Of a DNA stretch of 64,000 bases, positions 1 through 7,447 are shown one piece after another. The DNA comes from Nonomuraea pusilla (GTDB taxonomy: Bacteria > Actinomycetota > Actinomycetes > Streptosporangiales > Streptosporangiaceae): positions 124,001 to 188,000 of the forward strand of contig NZ_FOBF01000014.1 in NCBI RefSeq assembly GCF_900109355.1. Reading direction: 5' to 3'. The position numbers were made by a program, and so were the translations under genes. Under the pieces are notes generated by a model that saw nothing but the letters and a program-made list of their open reading frames with translations, did no database searches and was not told the origin of the DNA. How positions within the stretch are numbered: position 1 is the first letter of the stretch; each line of letters begins with the position of its first letter.

Positions 1-1184
1 TTCAGCCTGACGGAGTCGTGCAGGCGCACCCCCTTGGCGCCCAGCTTGGCCGCGCCCCGCGTGACCGCGACCGGCAGGTGGTTGACCAGCCGCACGGTCT
101 GCGCCAGCGTCCACAGGTCGAGACCGCTGCCGGGGACGATCCGCCTGGCGGCGCTCACCGCGAACGTCCTGCTGCGTCGCACGTAGTCGCCGATCTCCGC
201 GTGGTAGGCGGGGAAGGCGCGGGCGTGGTCGCCGCCGTGGGCCGCCAGCTCTCCCGCGAGCACGTACGCGCCGACGACCGCGAGGCTGGTGCTTCCGCCG
301 ACCGCGGGCCCCGGGCAGTAGCCGGCGTCGCCGACGAGCGCGACCCTGCCGCGTGCCCAGGTGTCGAGCCTGAGCTGGGTGATGGAGTCGAAGTAGAAGG
401 CCGACGCGCGCTCCACCTCCTCCAGGAGCCTCGGCACCTCCCAGCCGGCGCCCGCGAACCGCGCGCGCAGCAGTTCCTTCTGGCGCGCGACGTCGCGGTG
501 GTGGTAGTCGAGCGGGGCCGGCGTGCGGAACAGGAAGACGGCGCGGGCGTCGTCGAGGTGGGCGGCGCCGTACATGCCGGCCATGCGGCCCACGCCCAGG
601 ATGCCCGCCATGCGGCCGTCCAGCCCGAGGTGGTTGGGCACGGACGCGACGGCCAGGTACGCGCCGATCCAGGCCGAGTAACGCGACTCTGGGCCGAAGA
701 CCAGGCCGCGCACGTTCGAGTGCAGGCCGTCGGCGCCCACGACCAGATCGAACCTGGCGGGGGCGCCGCGCTCGAACGTCACCTCGCCGTCGTCGGAGAT
801 CGAGGTGATGGAGTCGCCGAAGACGTAGGCCACGTCGTCCTTGGTGGCGTCGTGGAAGATCTCGCTGAGGTCGTCGCGCATGATCTCGACGTGGCGGTCG
901 GAGACGGCGGCCATGACGCGGCGCAGCTCCAGCTCGATCGGCCCGCGCCCGCCCTCGCGGTGCATCGTGAGCCACTCGGTGCCGGTCCTCGCGGCCAGCA
1001 CGCGGTCGAGCACGCCCATGCGCTCGACGATCTCCATGGCGGGCCTGAACAGGTCGATCGCGTGGCCGCCGGTCTTGCGCAGCGCGGGGGCCCGTTCGAC
1101 GACGGTGACCTCGAAGCCGTACCGGGTGAGCCAGTGGGCGAGAACGGGACCGGCGACGCTGGCGCCGGAGATGAGGACGCGCAC
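1..1184 (-). CDS. FAD-dependent monooxygenase (3' end outside window)
   Basis: Class A flavin monooxygenase of the PheA/TfdB type, expected to hydroxylate a small, probably aromatic, substrate with NAD(P)H and O2. The GTG start at 1184 follows an AAGGAGAGG ribosome site. The protein opens VRVLISGASVAGPVLA, a Rossmann GxGxxG variant with Ser and Val in place of two usual residues. The second FAD motif reads RVALVGDAGYCPGPAVGG about 290 residues in. The frame stays open to base 1, so the C-terminus is missing. It diverges from a TetR gene, and a perfect inverted repeat overlaps its ribosome-binding region, so repression by that TetR is likely. Substrate cannot be read from the sequence. Confidence 0.88.
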   Translation of the reverse strand, partial: MRVLISGASVAGPVLAHWLTRYGFEVTVVERAPALRKTGGHAIDLFRPAMEIVERMGVLDRVLAARTGTEWLTMHREGGRGPIELELRRVMAAVSDRHVEIMRDDLSEIFHDATKDDVAYVFGDSITSISDDGEVTFERGAPARFDLVVGADGLHSNVRGLVFGPESRYSAWIGAYLAVASVPNHLGLDGRMAGILGVGRMAGMYGAAHLDDARAVFLFRTPAPLDYHHRDVARQKELLRARFAGAGWEVPRLLEEVERASAFYFDSITQLRLDTWARGRVALVGDAGYCPGPAVGGSTSLAVVGAYVLAGELAAHGGDHARAFPAYHAEIGDYVRRSRTFAVSAARRIVPGSGLDLWTLAQTVRLVNHLPVAVTRGAAKLGAKGVRLHDSVRL

Positions 1185-1195
1185 CGCACCTCTCC

Positions 1196-1253
1196 TTACT
1201 TAACGGACGGTAAGTAACGTCGACGCTAGCACCTTACTTAACGATAGGTAAGG
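1196..1253. promoter_or_regulatory. Twin TetR operators between divergent genes
   Basis: Two 22-bp inverted repeats lie 36 bp apart centre to centre. 1196-1217 has perfect arms TTACTTA/TAAGTAA; 1232-1253 has CCTTAC/GTAAGG, and both share the left-arm string TTACTTAACG. The first repeat begins inside the Shine-Dalgarno region of the monooxygenase and the second ends 14 bp before the TetR start, so one repressor could control both genes. Symmetry is seen directly; binding by the adjacent TetR is inferred from position. Confidence 0.8.
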
Positions 1254-1267
1254 GATAGTCTTGGCCC

Positions 1268-1819
1268 ATGCCCAGTCACACTCCGAGCCGCCGGACCGGC
1301 CCGGGCGACACCAAGCGCCGCATCCAGGCGGTGGCCCGCGAGCTCTTCGTCCAGCAGGGGGTGCGCGACACCAGCCTGCGGCAGATCTCCGAACGGCTGG
1401 GCATCACCAAGCCCGCGCTCTACTACCACTTCGCCTCACGCGAGGACCTGGTGAAGAGCATCATCCAGCCGTTGGTCGACGACATGGAGCGGTTCGTCGC
1501 CGAGCGCGAGGCCGGCGACCCCCGGCGGCTGCTCACCGACTACTTCGACCTCATCTGGCGGCACCGCGACGTGCTTGTCATGATCGTGCGTGAACTGTCG
1601 GCGCTCGCCCACCTCGACCTGGGCGAGCGCATGTTCGCCTGGCGGCGGCGGCTGATCGTCCTGCTGCTGGGCCCCGACGTCACGCAGGCCCAGCACATCA
1701 GGGCGACCGTGGCGCTCGGCGGAATGTCCGACTGCGCGGTGGAGTACGCCCACCTGCCCCTGGACGAGGTCAAACCGGTCGCGGTCGAGGCCGCCGCCGA
1801 CGCGCTCGGGCTGCCCTAG
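1268..1819 (+). CDS. TetR/AcrR family repressor
   Basis: 183-residue one-component regulator. The N-terminal helix-turn-helix spans about residues 14-60 and contains ISERLGITKPALYYHFASRE, a textbook TetR recognition helix followed by the YYHF segment. The C-terminal domain, ligand-binding in this family, has no recognisable ligand signature. It is divergent from the flavin monooxygenase with two matching operators between them, so it probably represses itself and the enzyme until an aromatic or drug-like ligand binds. The ATG at 1268 has only a weak ribosome site, so a leaderless or short-leader transcript is possible. Confidence 0.9.
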   Translation: MPSHTPSRRTGPGDTKRRIQAVARELFVQQGVRDTSLRQISERLGITKPALYYHFASREDLVKSIIQPLVDDMERFVAEREAGDPRRLLTDYFDLIWRHRDVLVMIVRELSALAHLDLGERMFAWRRRLIVLLLGPDVTQAQHIRATVALGGMSDCAVEYAHLPLDEVKPVAVEAAADALGLP

Positions 1820-1837
1820 CCTCCCGGCCCGGACAGC

Positions 1838-1853
1838 GGCCCCGACCGGGGCC
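1838..1853. terminator. Hairpin between convergent genes
   Basis: GGCCCC-GACC-GGGGCC forms a perfect 6-bp stem with a 4-nt loop. It sits between the TetR stop (1819) and the stop of the minus-strand gene (1855), overlapping the latter by one base. There is no T-tract, which is usual for actinomycete terminators. Confidence 0.45.
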
Positions 1854-2305
1854 TAGACCGCGACGTACAGGTCGACGCCGTCCGGGTGGTGAACCTCCAG
1901 GTCGGTGGTGAACGCCCGCGGCGGCGTGCCGCCCGACTCCGTGTGCTTCCACACCTGCTGCCACGCCTCCAGCAGCACCTGCGGAACCGGCCCGCGCGCC
2001 TCGACCCTGAGCGACCTGGCGGCGGGCACCCGAACCGCCACCATGCCCTCCGGCAGCCTCGGCACCGTACGCACCCCGATGCCGACGATCTCGGTGTACG
2101 CCCCGTGGTGATCGCTCTCGTAGTCGGTGAGCACCGCGTACAGGTTCTCGTCCACCCGCCCCGGAACGTGGGCGAAAGCCCCTGGCGCGCCCGCCCGCTG
2201 CCACAGCGCCGGCAGCCTCGCCCGCAGCGGATCCAGCTCGTCGGCGTTGGTGGTACGCACGGCGAAGCCGACGACGATCAGCTCCGCTCTCTCGGTAACC
2301 TCCAT
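1853..2305 (-). CDS. GyrI-like / AraC effector-binding domain protein
   Basis: 150-residue stand-alone effector-binding domain of the GyrI-like (SOUL/Rob C-terminal) superfamily. It starts MEVTERAELIVVGFAVRTTN, and the segment VLTDYESDHHGAYTEIVGIG matches the family's central strands; a later stretch with LLEAWQQVWKHTE fits the usual Trp-containing helix. The frame is open upstream, but the ATG at 2305 has a strong GGGAGGG ribosome site, whereas earlier starts do not. No DNA-binding domain is present. Such proteins bind hydrophobic cations or other small molecules; the ligand is unknown. It stands alone, convergent with the TetR gene. Confidence 0.8.
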   Translation of the reverse strand: MEVTERAELIVVGFAVRTTNADELDPLRARLPALWQRAGAPGAFAHVPGRVDENLYAVLTDYESDHHGAYTEIVGIGVRTVPRLPEGMVAVRVPAARSLRVEARGPVPQVLLEAWQQVWKHTESGGTPPRAFTTDLEVHHPDGVDLYVAV

Positions 2306-2394
2306 GATCCCTCCCTCCCCCAATCCATCCCGGCAGATCATAAGCCCCCGAGAAAGGGGGAAACCCCTCGTTGACGGGTTGCCACATAAGATGG

Positions 2395-3840
2395 ATGAAC
2401 GTGAAGTTCCTGAACGGCCTCGAGCCGCGCTACGACCTGACCTACAGCGACGTGTTCATGGTCCCGTCGCGCTCCTCGGTGGGTTCGAGGCTCGAAGTCG
2501 ACCTCTCCACCTCCGACGGCACCGGCACCACCATCCCGCTCGTCGTCGCCAACATGACGGCCGTCGCCGGCCGCCGCATGGCCGAGACGGTCGCGCGGCG
2601 CGGCGGCGTCGCGATCATCCCGCAGGACATCCCGATCGACGTCGTCGCCGACGTCGTCGAGTGGGTCAAGAAGCGCGACCTCGTCCACGACACCCCGCTC
2701 ACCCTCACCCCGCACGACACCGTCGGCGAGGCCCTGCGTCTGCTGCCCAAGCGCGCCCACGGCGCGGTCGTCGTCGTCGACTGGGAGAACAGGCCCGTCG
2801 GCGTCGTCACCGAGGCCGACTGCGCCGGCGTCGACCTGTTCACCCAGCTCTCCCAGGTCATGTCGAGCGAACTGCTCACGCTGCCCGCCGGGCTCGACCC
2901 GCGCACCGCGTTCGACCGGCTGCACGAGGGCCGCCACCGGCTGGCGCCCATCGTCGACGCGGGGGGCCGCCTCGTCGGCATCCTCACCCGCACCGGGGCG
3001 CTGCGCGCCACCCTCTACCAGCCCGCGCTCGACGCCGCCGGCAGGCTGCGCGTCGGCGCGGCCGTCGGCGTGAACGGCGACGTCGCCGCCAAGGCCAAGG
3101 GCCTGCTCGACGCCGGCGCCGACTGCCTCGTCGTCGACACCGCCCACGGCCACCAGGAGAAGATGATCGCGGCGCTGCGCGCCGTCAAGGCGCTCGACCC
3201 GGCCGTGCCCGTCGCCGCCGGCAACGTCGTGACCGCCGCCGGCGTGCGCGACCTCGTCGACGCGGGCGCCGACATCCTCAAGGTCGGCGTCGGCCCCGGC
3301 GCCATGTGCACCACCCGGATGATGACCGGCGTGGGCCGTCCCCAGTTCTCCGCCGTGCTCGAATGCGCCACCGAGGCCCGCAGGCTCGGCCGCCACGTCT
3401 GGGCCGACGGCGGCGTCCGCCACCCGCGCGACGTGGCGCTCGCCCTGGCCGCCGGCGCGTCCAACGTCATGATCGGCTCCTGGTTCGCCGGCACGTACGA
3501 GTCGCCCGGCGACGCCCACACCGACGCCAACGGGCGCACGTACAAGGAGAACTACGGCATGGCCTCCGCCCGTGCCGTGCGGCTCAGGACCTCCGACGAC
3601 ACGCCGTTCGAGCGGGCCAGGAAGGCGCTGTTCGAGGAGGGGATCTCCACCTCGCGCATGTACCTCGACCCGGTGCGGCCGAGCGTCGAGGACCAGATCG
3701 ACGCCATCGTGGCGGGGCTGCGCTCGGCCTGCACGTACGCGGGCGCCGCCACCCTGGAGGAGTTCCACGAGCGCGCCGTCGTCGGCGTGCAGAGCTCGTC
3801 CGGCTACGCCGAGGGCATGCCGCTGCACCAGAGCTGGTAG
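2395..3840 (+). CDS. guaB1: GuaB1 family IMP dehydrogenase-related protein
   Basis: 481-residue TIM-barrel enzyme of the IMPDH/GMP reductase superfamily. It begins MNVKFLNGLEPRYDLTYSD, has a CBS-domain pair at about residues 95-205, and carries the catalytic loop GPGAMCTTRMMTGVG with Cys305. Mycobacterial GuaB1 has been shown to be a GMP reductase acting in purine salvage; the same role is inferred here because of the overall match to GuaB1 rather than GuaB2/GuaB3. An earlier in-frame start at 2371 would add eight residues that the family lacks. Its leader holds two mutually exclusive short hairpins (2345-2368). It is followed by an FKBP gene on the same strand. Confidence 0.92.
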   Translation: MNVKFLNGLEPRYDLTYSDVFMVPSRSSVGSRLEVDLSTSDGTGTTIPLVVANMTAVAGRRMAETVARRGGVAIIPQDIPIDVVADVVEWVKKRDLVHDTPLTLTPHDTVGEALRLLPKRAHGAVVVVDWENRPVGVVTEADCAGVDLFTQLSQVMSSELLTLPAGLDPRTAFDRLHEGRHRLAPIVDAGGRLVGILTRTGALRATLYQPALDAAGRLRVGAAVGVNGDVAAKAKGLLDAGADCLVVDTAHGHQEKMIAALRAVKALDPAVPVAAGNVVTAAGVRDLVDAGADILKVGVGPGAMCTTRMMTGVGRPQFSAVLECATEARRLGRHVWADGGVRHPRDVALALAAGASNVMIGSWFAGTYESPGDAHTDANGRTYKENYGMASARAVRLRTSDDTPFERARKALFEEGISTSRMYLDPVRPSVEDQIDAIVAGLRSACTYAGAATLEEFHERAVVGVQSSSGYAEGMPLHQSW

Positions 3841-3929
3841 AAGGGGGCGGTGCGGGCGTCCGCTGCCCACGGGCGGGTCCCGAACGCATAGAGTCTTCGG
3901 GTCCGTTCTCATCGTCAACTGGAGCACTT

Positions 3930-4304
3930 GTGGCACTGGAGAAGCCGGAGATCGACTTCCCGGAGGGCAACCCGCCCGCCGACCTGGAGGTCGTCGACAT
4001 AGTCGAGGGTGACGGCCCCGAGGCCAAGCCCGGCCAGAACGTCAGCGTCCACTACGTGGGCGTGGCGTTCTCCACCGGGGAGGAGTTCGACGCCTCCTGG
4101 AACCGCGGTCAGGCGTTCGAGTTCCCGCTCGGCGCCGGCCGCGTCATCGCGGGCTGGGACCGGGGCGTCGCCGGGATGAAGGTCGGCGGCCGGCGCAAGC
4201 TGGTCATCCCGCCGCACCTCGGCTACGGCAACCGCGGCGCGGGCGCCCGCATCAAGCCGGGCGAGACGCTCATCTTCGTCGTGGATCTCCTCGGCGTGCG
4301 CTGA
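3930..4304 (+). CDS. FKBP-type peptidyl-prolyl cis-trans isomerase
   Basis: 124-residue single-domain FKBP that catalyses proline isomerisation, probably in the cytoplasm because no signal peptide is visible. Hallmarks are VSVHYVGVAFSTGEEFDASW, then FEFPLGAGRVIAGWDRGVAG, then IPPHLGYGNRGAG and a final LIFVVDLLGV strand. The GTG at 3930 has GGAG five bases upstream; the frame is open much further upstream through guaB1, but that is overlap with another reading frame. Length equals the actinobacterial FKBP standard. A long perfect palindrome follows the stop and probably terminates it. Confidence 0.93.
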   Translation: MALEKPEIDFPEGNPPADLEVVDIVEGDGPEAKPGQNVSVHYVGVAFSTGEEFDASWNRGQAFEFPLGAGRVIAGWDRGVAGMKVGGRRKLVIPPHLGYGNRGAGARIKPGETLIFVVDLLGVR

Positions 4305-4316
4305 GCGCGATCGGGT

Positions 4317-4354
4317 CGAAGCGGCCGCCGTGCCCGGGCACGGCGGCCGCTTCG
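4317..4354. terminator. 38-bp perfect palindrome terminator
   Basis: Bases 4317-4354 form an unbroken 19+19 palindrome with arms starting CGAAGCGGCCGCCGTGCCC. It begins 12 bases after the FKBP stop and would form a very stable hairpin with essentially no loop, typical of strong actinomycete terminators without a U-tract. Confidence 0.85.
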
Positions 4355-4421
4355 CGTCCCGGCCCCTGTTCTGGCGCGCATGGGTGGGGAAATGTCGGCG
4401 ACGTGCGGCAACATAGGGAGT

Positions 4422-5945
4422 GTGCTGCTCATCGAGGTTGTCCGGGTTTCTGAGGCGGTGACGCGAACCCCCGCCAGGCTGGGCAAGATCGGCCACCTGG
4501 CCGAGCTGCTCGGCCGGGTCGGCCCCGACGAGGCCGAGATCGCCATCTCCTACCTCTCAGGCGAGCTCCCCCAGCGGCAGGTCGGCGTCGGCTGGCGCAC
4601 CCTCGAGGACCTCCCCCAGCCGAAACTCGCCGCCACCGCCACCCTCACCACCGTCGACGCGCTGCTCAGCAAGATCAAGGCGGTGTCCGGGCAGGGGTCG
4701 CAGGCCGCGCGCAAGGCGCTGGTGTCCGAACTGTTCGCCGGGCTGACCAGCCAGGAGCAGCAGTTCATGCGCCGGCTGCTGCACGGCGAGCTGCGCCAGG
4801 GCGCCCTCGACGGCGTCATGATCGAAGCGGTGGCGAAGGCGTCGGGAGCGCCGTCCCCCGACGTCCGCCGGGCGCTGACGCTGCGCGGCTGGCTGCCGGC
4901 CGTCGGCGCCGCCGCCCTCGCCGGCGGCGCGTCCGCGCTGCGGGAGTTCAAGCTGGAAGTGGGGCGGGCCGTCGCGCCCATGCTCGCCTCCAGCGCCCCC
5001 AACGTCGCCGCCGCGCTGCAGAAGGCCGGCACGCCCGCCGCGCTCGAATGGAAGATCGACGGCATCCGGGTGCAGGGCCACCGCTCCGGCTCCGACGTAC
5101 GCGTCTTCACCCGCACCCTCGACGACATCACCCCTCAGGTGCCCGAGCTGGCCGAGGCGCTGCTGCGCCTGCCGTCCGACGACCTCGTCCTCGACGGCGA
5201 GGTCATCGCCCTGCGCCCCGACGGCCGCCCCCACCCGTTCCAGGTCACCGCAGGCCGGGCGAGCAGCAGGACCAACGTCGCCGCCCTGCGCGAGGACACC
5301 CCGCTCACCGTGTTCTTCTTCGACGCGCTCCGCGTCGACGGCACCGACCTGCTCGACCTGCCCTACACCGACCGGCAGGAGGTCCTCGCCCGCACGGTGC
5401 CCGCCGAGCTGCTCACCCCCCGGCTCGTCACCGACGACGTCCGCGCGGCCGAGCACTTCTTCGCCGAGGCCGTCAGGGCAGGCCACGAAGGGCTGGTCGT
5501 CAAGTCGATGGCCGCGCCGTACGCGGCGGGGCGGCGCGGCGCCGGGTGGATCAAGGTCAAGCCCCGGCACACGCTCGACCTCGTGGTGCTCGCCGCCGAA
5601 TGGGGCCACGGGCGGCGCGAGGGCAAGCTGTCGAACCTGCACCTCGGCGCCCGCGACCCCGGCGGCGGCTACGTCATGCTGGGCAAGACCTTCAAGGGCC
5701 TCACGGACGAGCTGCTGGCCTGGCAGACCACCCGGTTCCTCGAACTGGCCGAGGGCCCCACCGACGGCTGGACCGTACGGCTGCGGCCCGAACTGGTCGT
5801 CGAGATCGCCTTCGACGGGGTGCAGCGCTCGCCCCGCTACCCGGGCGGCATGGCCCTGCGCTTCGCCCGCGTCCTTCGCTACCGCCCGGACAAGCGCCCC
5901 GACCAGGCCGACACGGTCGACACCGTGCGCTCCCTGATGCTCTGA
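4422..5945 (+). CDS. ATP-dependent DNA ligase (LigB type)
   Basis: 507-residue nucleotidyltransferase that seals DNA nicks through a lysyl-AMP intermediate. It has an N-terminal ligase domain (about 1-170), then the adenylation domain with motif I EWKIDGIR (Lys211 is the AMP-accepting residue), motif III LDGEVIAL, motif IV EGLVVKS from residue 356 and motif V WIKVKP from residue 376, and a C-terminal OB-fold. This is the actinobacterial LigB/archaeal-like architecture, accessory to the NAD-dependent LigA. The chosen GTG gives a VLLIEVVRVSEAV start that matches family length; an ATG at 4380 would add 14 residues. Confidence 0.92.
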   Translation: MLLIEVVRVSEAVTRTPARLGKIGHLAELLGRVGPDEAEIAISYLSGELPQRQVGVGWRTLEDLPQPKLAATATLTTVDALLSKIKAVSGQGSQAARKALVSELFAGLTSQEQQFMRRLLHGELRQGALDGVMIEAVAKASGAPSPDVRRALTLRGWLPAVGAAALAGGASALREFKLEVGRAVAPMLASSAPNVAAALQKAGTPAALEWKIDGIRVQGHRSGSDVRVFTRTLDDITPQVPELAEALLRLPSDDLVLDGEVIALRPDGRPHPFQVTAGRASSRTNVAALREDTPLTVFFFDALRVDGTDLLDLPYTDRQEVLARTVPAELLTPRLVTDDVRAAEHFFAEAVRAGHEGLVVKSMAAPYAAGRRGAGWIKVKPRHTLDLVVLAAEWGHGRREGKLSNLHLGARDPGGGYVMLGKTFKGLTDELLAWQTTRFLELAEGPTDGWTVRLRPELVVEIAFDGVQRSPRYPGGMALRFARVLRYRPDKRPDQADTVDTVRSLML

Positions 5946-5958
5946 CCTCGCACCGGCC

Positions 5959-5994
5959 GTTCCCCGGCATCCGGCTCAGCGGCAAGCGGGGAAC
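5959..5994. terminator. Hairpin after the ligase gene
   Basis: GTTCCCCG (5959-5966) pairs perfectly with CGGGGAAC (5987-5994) around a 20-nt loop, starting 13 bases after the ligase stop. It lies between convergent genes, so it can serve either strand. Confidence 0.6.
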
Positions 5995-6035
5995 CCCGTG
6001 GACTGCTCGGCGCACCCGGTGGGGTGTGCCGGTCG

Positions 6036-6533
6036 TCAGCTGCAGCGGTTCTCGGACAACCGGGTCATCATTGCTCCCCGCTCCGGCCACGCCTGCCAGT
6101 AGATCGTCCCGCACCTGAAGTTCTGATGAGCTTCGTTGCCCACCCGGAGCTCAGCCGACGTCGGGTATCCCAGCCATCCCCGCTCGCACCCTTCCTGGCA
6201 CCATCTCGCGCCGATGTCGCCCCACACCGGCCACGCGCCCGTCCGCGGGTGCCAGTAGATCGTGCCGTTCTTGAACTGAGTGCGGCGACCCACCCCGTCC
6301 GGGTTGGCGAGCTCTTCGGTGAGGGGGCAGCCGAGCTGCCCGGTGGGGCCGCCCATCTGCACGTAGCGCTCCTCGATGGCGCCCACCACTTTGAGACCGC
6401 AGTAGGTATGCGGGTCGTCGGCGTGTGCGGGCGTGGCCGCCGCCGCGATCAGCGCGCCGACGGTGAGGGTGAGCGCGCTCAAGCTCGCGGCGATCCTGTC
6501 GCGGCGCGGCCTGGCGCTCGTGGCGGTGGTCAT
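6036..6533 (-). CDS. Secreted LGFP-repeat protein
   Basis: 165-residue exported protein. The ATG at 6533 is followed by a basic n-region and a hydrophobic core, ending TPAHA before DDPHTYC, a clear Sec signal peptide with an AHA cleavage site. The mature part contains two LGFP-type repeats (about GPTGQLGCPLTEEL and GWLGYPTSAELRV), each followed by a GTIYW strand. LGFP repeats are associated with the envelope of mycolate-containing and related actinobacteria, where they may bind wall glycans. Four Cys in the mature chain could form disulphides. Longer upstream starts lack a ribosome site. It has no obvious operon partner. Confidence 0.85.
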   Translation of the reverse strand: MTTATSARPRRDRIAASLSALTLTVGALIAAAATPAHADDPHTYCGLKVVGAIEERYVQMGGPTGQLGCPLTEELANPDGVGRRTQFKNGTIYWHPRTGAWPVWGDIGARWCQEGCERGWLGYPTSAELRVGNEAHQNFRCGTIYWQAWPERGAMMTRLSENRCS

Positions 6534-6694
6534 GCGTGCACCGTCCTTTCCTGCCCCCTGCGGGGGCGGCGGGCAGCGGGTGCGTGGTGCCCTCTGCGGT
6601 TCCTGGTGATGCGTACTTTGGCGGCCCCGGACGATCGTCACAAGCGGGGGTCCGGAACGTCCGCATAAGCCTGTCGGCCGAATGCGACGTAAGC

Positions 6695-6874
6695 GTGGGT
6701 TCGCCCTACCTTGCCATCTTGATCACGCGGGTCCCGGTGCTGCCCGGCCGCGCACCGGCGACAACACGCATTCCGGAGCTCAAGGAGCTCCTGGCCGAAG
6801 AGGGCGCGAAGATCGAGCGCATCCAGAACGCGATGAAGGACGAGACGGGCGTCGACCACGTCGTCACGGCCTGA
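6695..6874 (+). CDS. Possible small gene or 3' gene remnant
   Basis: A 59-codon frame from a GTG at 6695 ends with about 35 residues (from RIPELKELL to VVTA) rich in Glu/Lys and with a strong G/C third-position bias, unlike the noncoding repeats just downstream. The first 24 codons look less convincing and no ribosome site is evident, so this may be the tail of a decayed gene. No family is recognised. The rest of the 6534-7447 interval holds promoters, a tandem repeat and a Crp-like site but no other credible gene. Confidence 0.3.
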   Translation: MGSPYLAILITRVPVLPGRAPATTRIPELKELLAEEGAKIERIQNAMKDETGVDHVVTA

Positions 6875-7020
6875 CCCATCGCCGCTTCGCCCACCACGGG
6901 CCGGCGCTCATCACGGCAGCACCCAGGACGGCAGGCGCATCGGCGAGCTCTCCCTGGCTCGCGCCCGTCGCAGGTGTCGCAGTGCCGCGCTCCCACGGCC
7001 CGCGTACGGCGCAAGTGTCG

Positions 7021-7169
7021 CGGTGCCGCCCCCCATCGCCCCGTGCCCGGCACATGCGCGGTGCCACGCCCCCATCGCCCGTGCCCAGCACATGCGTGGT
7101 GCCGCCCCCATCGCCCGCGCCCAGCACATGCGTGGTGCCGCCCCCCATCGCCCGCGCCCGGCGCACGCG
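7021..7169. repeat. Four-unit 36-38 bp tandem repeat
   Basis: Units at 7021-7058, 7059-7096, 7097-7132 and 7133-7169 share the core TGCCGCCCCCCATCGCCC and the boundary CACATGCG; a more degenerate unit precedes them from about 6980. Unit lengths vary between 36 and 38, not in multiples of three, so the array is noncoding. There are no unique spacers, which excludes a CRISPR array. Confidence 0.85.
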
Positions 7170-7269
7170 CGGGGGTTCGCGATCCTATGGCCCGCGCCGG
7201 GCGCGCGCGGGGCTCCGTCCTGCGGCGTCCACCCGCCCGAACTGGTGATTTGTTGGATCTTGTCCTGAT

Positions 7270-7285
7270 AGTGACATATGTCACT
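7270..7285. promoter_or_regulatory. Crp/GlxR-type palindromic site
   Basis: AGTGACATATGTCACT is a perfect 16-bp palindrome with the GTGA-N6-TCAC core recognised by cAMP receptor proteins. It lies in a locally AT-rich stretch 163 bp upstream of the RlpA-like gene. The leader in between also forms a perfect 8-bp hairpin (7341-7348 with 7359-7366). Crp/GlxR control of cell-wall remodelling genes is known in other actinobacteria; the assignment here rests on sequence match and position. Confidence 0.7.
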
Positions 7286-7447
7286 TAATGTCCGATTAGA
7301 TTGCCTTTGCCTGGTGTTGGTGGCGTAAGTTCTTCCACACCCCGCGACGTTCCCCCTGGTCGCGGGCGGGATCGGCCGCCGTGTGCCTCCCCCCTCCCCG
7401 GTCCGGCCTTTCCCTTCCTCATCCCCTAGCTAGGACCGTGGTTTACC

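Noticed and set aside
7021..7169. Possible CRISPR array
   Set aside because: The repeats are contiguous and vary in length, with no unique spacers and no cas genes anywhere in the window. The arrays at 9806, 26042 and 27437 fail for the same reason.
7286..7447. Possible c-di-AMP (ydaO-type) riboswitch ahead of the RlpA-like gene
   Set aside because: Such riboswitches precede wall hydrolase genes in actinobacteria, but I could not find the conserved core sequences, only one simple 8-bp hairpin.
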